Below, in pieces: positions 57,742 to 64,000 of a stretch of DNA of 64,000 nucleotides. Location of the stretch: positions 60,968,863 to 61,032,862 of the forward strand of contig OW121741.1 in NCBI GenBank assembly GCA_933228675.1, read 5' to 3'. Below the pieces are notes generated by a model. That model saw nothing but the letters and a program-made list of their open reading frames with translations, was not told the origin of the DNA and did not search any database. The position numbers and the translations under genes are program-made. Source of the DNA: Stomorhina lunata. Lineage: Eukaryota > Arthropoda > Insecta > Diptera > Rhiniidae. The number at the start of each line of letters is the position of its first letter. Position 1 is the stretch's first letter.

Positions 57742-58855
57742 ATGAGTAAAAGACTACGTGTGTTCGAGTGTTTGAACGATCCAGACAATTTCTGCAATGT
57801 TTGTGGCCAGCTTATAAAAAAAAATCACGCACACAAGTTTACTCCAGCAGTACAATTGCACTATTTGAATTATTTTGGTATTTCACCAAATATCACAGAA
57901 CCATGGACACCTAAGTCGCTGTGTGATCTTTGCTATATAATCTTAACCAACTGGGCAGCTGGCGGAAGGTAAGAATTTTTATTTAAACACATTATACATA
58001 GCGAATATAGTAATTTATTTTAATTTTAGCCGCCATATGAAATTCGATACACCAATGATGTGGAAAAAGCCGCTATGCCATTCCACAGACTGTTATTTTT
58101 GCCTCACCACAAACAGTGGGGTAGGAAGATTTTTTAAATGGAACTACGCTCAAGTGGGATCGTTTGCGCTTCCAGTACCACATTCGCATGATGTGCCATA
58201 TCCAGTGTGCCCTGGTGCATCTCTTCAAAAAGCAGAATCGTCAGAAGAAGAGTCCGAGTCAAATGCAAGCGAATTTGAGCCGGGTGCAAAGCGAAAATTA
58301 CTGTCACAGGCCGAACTAAACGATTGGGTGCGCGATTTTGGTCTCACTAAGGAGAAATCCGAACTTTTTGCGTCTCGGATGATACAGTGTGGATTTGCGG
58401 CTTCAGAAGTGAAAGTAACAGCGTACAGAAACCGTCACAAGGAGTATGCAAAATTTTATACAAAGAAAGACCAAATATGTTTTTGCAGGGACATTTCAGG
58501 CTTGTTCCAAGAGCTTCACCAAATTCACAACCCCAACGAATGGAGGTTGTTTATTGACAGCAACAAAGAGAGCTTGAAGGCAGTTCTCTTACATAATGGG
58601 AATGAAAAGCCATCTGTTCCTATTGCTCATGCGGTTCATTTAAAGGATAACTATGAAACTATGGACATTTTGCTGAAATGCATAGAGTATAGGAAATACA
58701 ATTGGAAAATATGCGCCGACCTTAAAGTTGTGGCCATTCTGTGTGGACTCCAAGGAGGCTATACGCGACATTGCTGTTTTCTGTGTCTATGGAATAGCCG
58801 CGCTGATGATCAGCATTATATAAAAAAAAATGGCCGGTACGAACGAAACCTGTAG
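57742..58855 (+). pseudogene. Transposase-like gene, cluster III unit 2: C-terminally truncated
   Basis: Duplicate of 50348-51527 (HAVHLKD marker). The second A-run has nine A here against ten there, so this copy stops at NGRYERNL instead of reading on. This shows the A-run changing after the 7.4-kb duplication. Exon 1 57742-57968, exon 2 from 58030. Confidence 0.85.
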
Positions 58856-59124
58856 TTACTCGTCACTGCAATAAGCCTTACTTGCCTATTGCATTCGGTG
58901 TTTCAAAATTCAACTTTTGACAGGTAAATTATTCTTTGGTCCTTATTCACCTAGGTATTTTCTTTTAAAAAATAGGTACTTTTGGTAAAAATGCAACATA
59001 TTTAAAGTAGTTCATTTAGTTCATTCATGTTATTTAACTAGCGTTTCTGATCGCGAAAAGTCAAGTTGTCATTACAACAAACTATTTATTTAAATAAATA
59101 TATTTAGAAAACGCAAGGAAGACA

Positions 59125-60855
59125 ATGAGTAAAAGACTACGTGTGTTCGAGTGTTTGAACGATCCAGACAATTTCTGCAATGTTTGTGGCCAGCTTATAA
59201 AAAAAAATCATGCACACAAGTTTACTCCAGCAGTACAATTGCACTATTTGAATTATTTTGGTATTTCACCAAATATCAAAGAACCATGGACACCTAAGTC
59301 GCTGTGTGATCTTTGCTATATAATCTTAACCAACTGGGCAGCTGGCGGAAGGTAAGAATTTTTATTTAAACACATTATACATAGCGAATATAGTAATTTA
59401 TTTTAATTTTAGCCGCCATATGAAATTCGATACACCAATGATGTGGAAAAAGCCGCTATGCCATTCCACAGACTGTTATTTTTGCCTCACCACAAACAGT
59501 GGGATAGGAAGATTTTTTAAATGGAACTACGCTCAAGTGGGATCGTTTGCGCTTCCAGTACCACATTCGCATGATGTGCCATATCCAGTGTGCCCTGGTG
59601 CATCTCTTCAAAAAGCAGAATCGTCAGAAGAAGAGTCCGAGTCAAATGCAAGCGAATTTGAGCCGGGTGCAAAGCGAAAATTACTGTCACAGGCCGAACT
59701 AAACGATTGGGTGCGCGATTTTGGTCTCACTAAGGAGAAATCCGAACTTTTAGCGTCTCGGATGATACAGTGTGGATTTGCGGCTTCAGAAGTGAAAGTA
59801 ACAGCGTACAGAAACCGTCACAAGGAGTATGCAAAATTTTATACAAAGAAAGACCAAATATGTGTTTGCAGGGACATTTCAGGCTTGTTCCAAGAGCTTC
59901 ACCAAATTCACAACCCCAACGAATGGAGGTTGTTTATTGACAGCAACAAAGAGAGCTTGAAGGCAGTTCTCTTACATAATGGGAATGAAAAGCCATCTGT
60001 TCCTATTGCTCATGCGGTTCATTCAAAGGATAACTATGAAACTATGGACATTTTGCTGAAATGCATAGAGTATAGGAAATACAATTGGAAAATATGCGCC
60101 GACCTTAAAGTTGTGGCCATTCTGTGTGGACTCCAAGGAGGCTATACGCGACATTGCTGTTTTCTGTGTCTTTGGAATAGCCGGGCTGATGATCAGCATT
60201 ATATAAAAAAAAATGGCCGGTACGAACGAAACCTGTAGTTGGAGAAGCGAATGTTCAGCGCAAACCACTAATAGAGAACCGTGAAAATATAATACTTCCG
60301 CCGCTGCACATAAAATTGGGTTTGATTAAAAATTTTGCCAAAAAATTAGACAAAGAAGGTGAAGCTTTTGCCTATTTACGGTCAATTTTCCCTTACCTTT
60401 CGCTGGCAAAAATTAAAGAAGGAGTCTTCGCAGGACCCGAGATAAAAAAAATTTTGAAAGATGAAAAATTCCCAAAGCTGTTATCACCCATCGAAGCCGC
60501 AGCATGGAATTCCTTCAGGCTTGTTGTGGAAAACTTTTTAGGAAACAACAAAAGCCCGAATTATAAGGACATAGTTGAGGATCTGGTAAAGAACTATGAA
60601 GCCATGGGAGTGCACATGTCACTTAAAATACACTTTCTGCATTCTCATTTGGATTTTTTCCCTGAGAATTTAGGAGACGTGAGCGACGAACACGGCGAGC
60701 GCTTTCATCAGGAATTGAAGGCTATGGAACGACGCTATCAGGGCATCTATGACACGGCTATGATGGGTGACTATATTTGGACCCTAATACGTGAGACCGA
60801 TTGCAGCGAATACAAAAAACAAAGAAGAAGTCAGCGGTTTTTCCACATGGCATAA
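59125..60855 (+). pseudogene. Transposase-like gene, cluster III unit 3: full length with one frameshift
   Basis: Duplicate of 51732-53461 (ELLASRM and QICVCRD markers). Exon 1 59125-59351, exon 2 59413-60855. Nine A in the second run (60206-60214) shift the frame; the C-terminal 179 codons with the HH and Glu motifs stay open from 60316. AATAAA lies at 60979-60984, inside the right TIR. Confidence 0.85.
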
Positions 60856-60961
60856 AATGTACACTTATATCTTTGTTTTTACTAATTTTTTTTGTGCGTT
60901 GATTTGCTTAATTTAATTAGTTAGTTTAATTTCGTTAGTTTAGCTAATTGTGCGATACATT

Positions 60962-61608
60962 GAGCATGTAGTGCTGTAAATAAATTAAAAAATAATATAC
61001 GAAGACTAATTTGTTTATTTTAAATTAAGTTCAAATGTATTTATTCGTTTGCGTTGGGTAGGTAAGCTGTGCAAATAATGAAAATCAAAAAATCGTGAAA
61101 TAGCGGAATTTCGGTCGTTTACCAAAAAAATAATAAGTCGGCCATTTGTCATCAGATTTTGTTAAGTAAGGGCTTATTTTCTTTGGAAAAGTGTCAGCTA
61201 TACGTAAAAAAATTAAAATCGCTGTTAACATCGCGTTTTATATTTTATATGAATTTTTCAGCCACATTTTTACTAAAAAAACCCAGTTTTTTAACCTTTT
61301 TAAGCCGCCAACATCAAAACTACTAACCCGATTTGAAAATTTTCTGAGAATAAGTTGTAGACGGCTCAATTGTCTTTAATTTGAGTAGTAGTAGGATAAA
61401 ATAGGTCAAAGAAGACTAAAGATATGCTCAAAATAGTAAGTGTACCTCCAAAAATTAAAAAAAAAAAAAATTAAAAAATTTGTATCTCGCAAACCAATCG
61501 ACAGAAAAATTTTTAAAATTCATTTTCGTGTTCAGTAGGTCCAAATCCATGAGAAAAAGTATGCTAGAAACAAATAACAGACAAAAGTTTGTTATTTGTG
61601 ACCTAGTG
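60962..61608 (-). repeat. Right terminal inverted repeat with CCTAGTG tip
   Basis: The inverted match of 10923-11557. Outer tip CCTAGTG (61602-61608) followed by TAA (61609-61611). Differences from the left TIR include about 10 extra bp near 60992 and extra bases close to the tip ('caaaagtttgttatttg'). It is the only complete right end in the window; the transposase-like gene ends only 106 bp away. Confidence 0.85.
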
Positions 61609-61644
61609 TAATAAGTCGTAATAGTTGTTTAAAGTTATGAACAA

Positions 61645-62332
61645 TGGCCCATAATCATAGTCAAACTTTAAAGTCGGTGCTTTTTAAAAACATCTTTAAA
61701 TTAAAGAATTTAAATTAGTTAGCAACTATAGTCTGAATTGAAGCATATTTTAACTTAAAGCAATAAAGTACACGCAACTCGCATCTCTGCACAAAAATCA
61801 AAACAAAAGAATACAATACAAGCATATGGCATCTCTAAACGAAAAGCAAAACAAAAGAAAAAAGGCCGCAAAAATGCATTTATAGTTATAAATTGTAAAA
61901 TTAATAACACAGTGCAACAGGAAAAATCAGCCTCAACAATTCCAATGGCAAATGAAAGTAGACCATTAAGTTAACAGAACTGCCAAAGGGTTTTGAAAAG
62001 TTAGCTTAAATTTCATTTTATGGCCTCTTGAAGTTGGTCCTTTGATGACAAAAATTTTCAATGAGTCAAATTAAAAATTTTCGAACACGTACTAAATCAC
62101 ACCATCTCCGAATTGGATGAAATTTTGTATATACATTCCCTAACTCATACAATTTTAGAGTTCATAAAAATTTTTAATTTCCCTTTGGTTAAGCTTGTTT
62201 TAATTTTAAAACATGTTTTTGAGTTAAAAGTATACTTTTACTTGTCTATAGTTAACAAAATTGCTACTTTTAACAAAATTAAACTTTTTATTTCTTAAAG
62301 TGCACTTTGTTGTTAACTATGATTATGGGCCA
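61645..62332. mobile_element. Possible MITE with 16-bp perfect inverted ends
   Basis: TGGCCCATAATCATAG at 61645-61660 is matched in reverse complement at 62317-62332. The interior (about 650 bp) is AT-rich with no transposase. The left end is itself palindromic (TTTAAAGTT...AACTTTAAA). No clear target duplication was found. It sits between the right TIR and the JNK exon. Confidence 0.45.
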
Positions 62333-62420
62333 ATATCTTTTTTGTTCGCCAGCACAATATGATTCAAAAAAAAAAAATTGATAATGACAAACAAGTAAAC
62401 TATTTAATATTATTATTTCA

Positions 62421-64000
<1,580 letters not shown>

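Larger units (their letters stand above)
53891..61284. repeat. 7.4-kb tandem duplication, copy 2
   Basis: Second copy of 46511-53890. At its right end the homology with copy 1 stops, while the right TIR continues unbroken to its tip, so copy 2 keeps the original right-hand context. Confidence 0.9.

Noticed and set aside
38932..60855. CRISPR-like or satellite array
   Set aside because: Units are 1.39 kb, carry an intron and coding exons, and end in a full gene; this is gene amplification.
62113..62298. 61-codon ORF near the JNK exon
   Set aside because: AT-rich, lies inside the MITE-like element and shows no recognisable domain.

Overview
AT-rich, intron-bearing animal DNA, almost certainly from a fly (Diptera). 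The pointers are a JNK-type kinase exon close to Drosophila basket, a BEL/Pao retroelement with an Env domain, Tc1-like relics, a tRNA-derived SINE, and the 'TATACCCTTCACCA' repeat termini common in flies. The species cannot be fixed from sequence alone. Only one host gene piece is visible: a 130-nt coding exon of a JNK MAP kinase on the minus strand (62457-62586), with a splice site on each side. If the gene is intact, everything below about 62.4 kb lies in its next intron, which would be a very large, transposon-filled intron.

Layout. 1-9.0 kb: two near-identical direct copies of a repeat holding a dead Tc1-like transposase (1-2112; 6893-9005), separated by a poly(A)-tailed non-LTR retrotransposon (2113-5716) and about 1.2 kb of unassigned DNA. 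9.26-26.0 kb: an 8.2-8.5 kb segment present twice in tandem. Each copy has a repeat X1, a long terminal inverted repeat (TIR), a broken transposase-like pseudogene, a non-LTR 3' remnant with a (CCTAA)n tail, repeat X2 and a BEL LTR. 24.9-38.0 kb: a BEL/Pao tandem of the form LTR-body-LTR-body-LTR on the minus strand, flanked by one 5-bp target duplication. 38.0-61.6 kb: three clusters (4+3+3 units) of a two-exon gene for a DDE-type transposase-like protein. In each cluster only the last unit reaches the true C terminus; the others are cut after the second catalytic Asp. Only 43475-45203 is free of frameshifts. 60.96-61.61 kb: the opposite TIR. 61.6-64 kb: JNK intron sequence, a MITE-like element and the exon.

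Main interpretation. The outer TIRs (10923-11557 and 60962-61608) are about 640 bp long, end CACTAGG...CCTAGTG, and are each flanked by TAA. This fits a CMC-type (CACTA/Chapaev-like) DNA transposon that has grown to about 50.7 kb by nested insertion and repeated tandem duplication. At least four duplication scales are visible: about 0.4 kb, 1.39 kb, 7.4 kb and 8-10 kb. Relative order can be read: the BEL element is missing from two paralogous empty sites (47703 and 55084), so it arrived in one unit only, while the 8.5-kb duplication carries part of BEL and is later.

Limits: near-perfect repeats of this kind are prone to assembly error, family names rest on motifs rather than database searches, and percentages are by eye.
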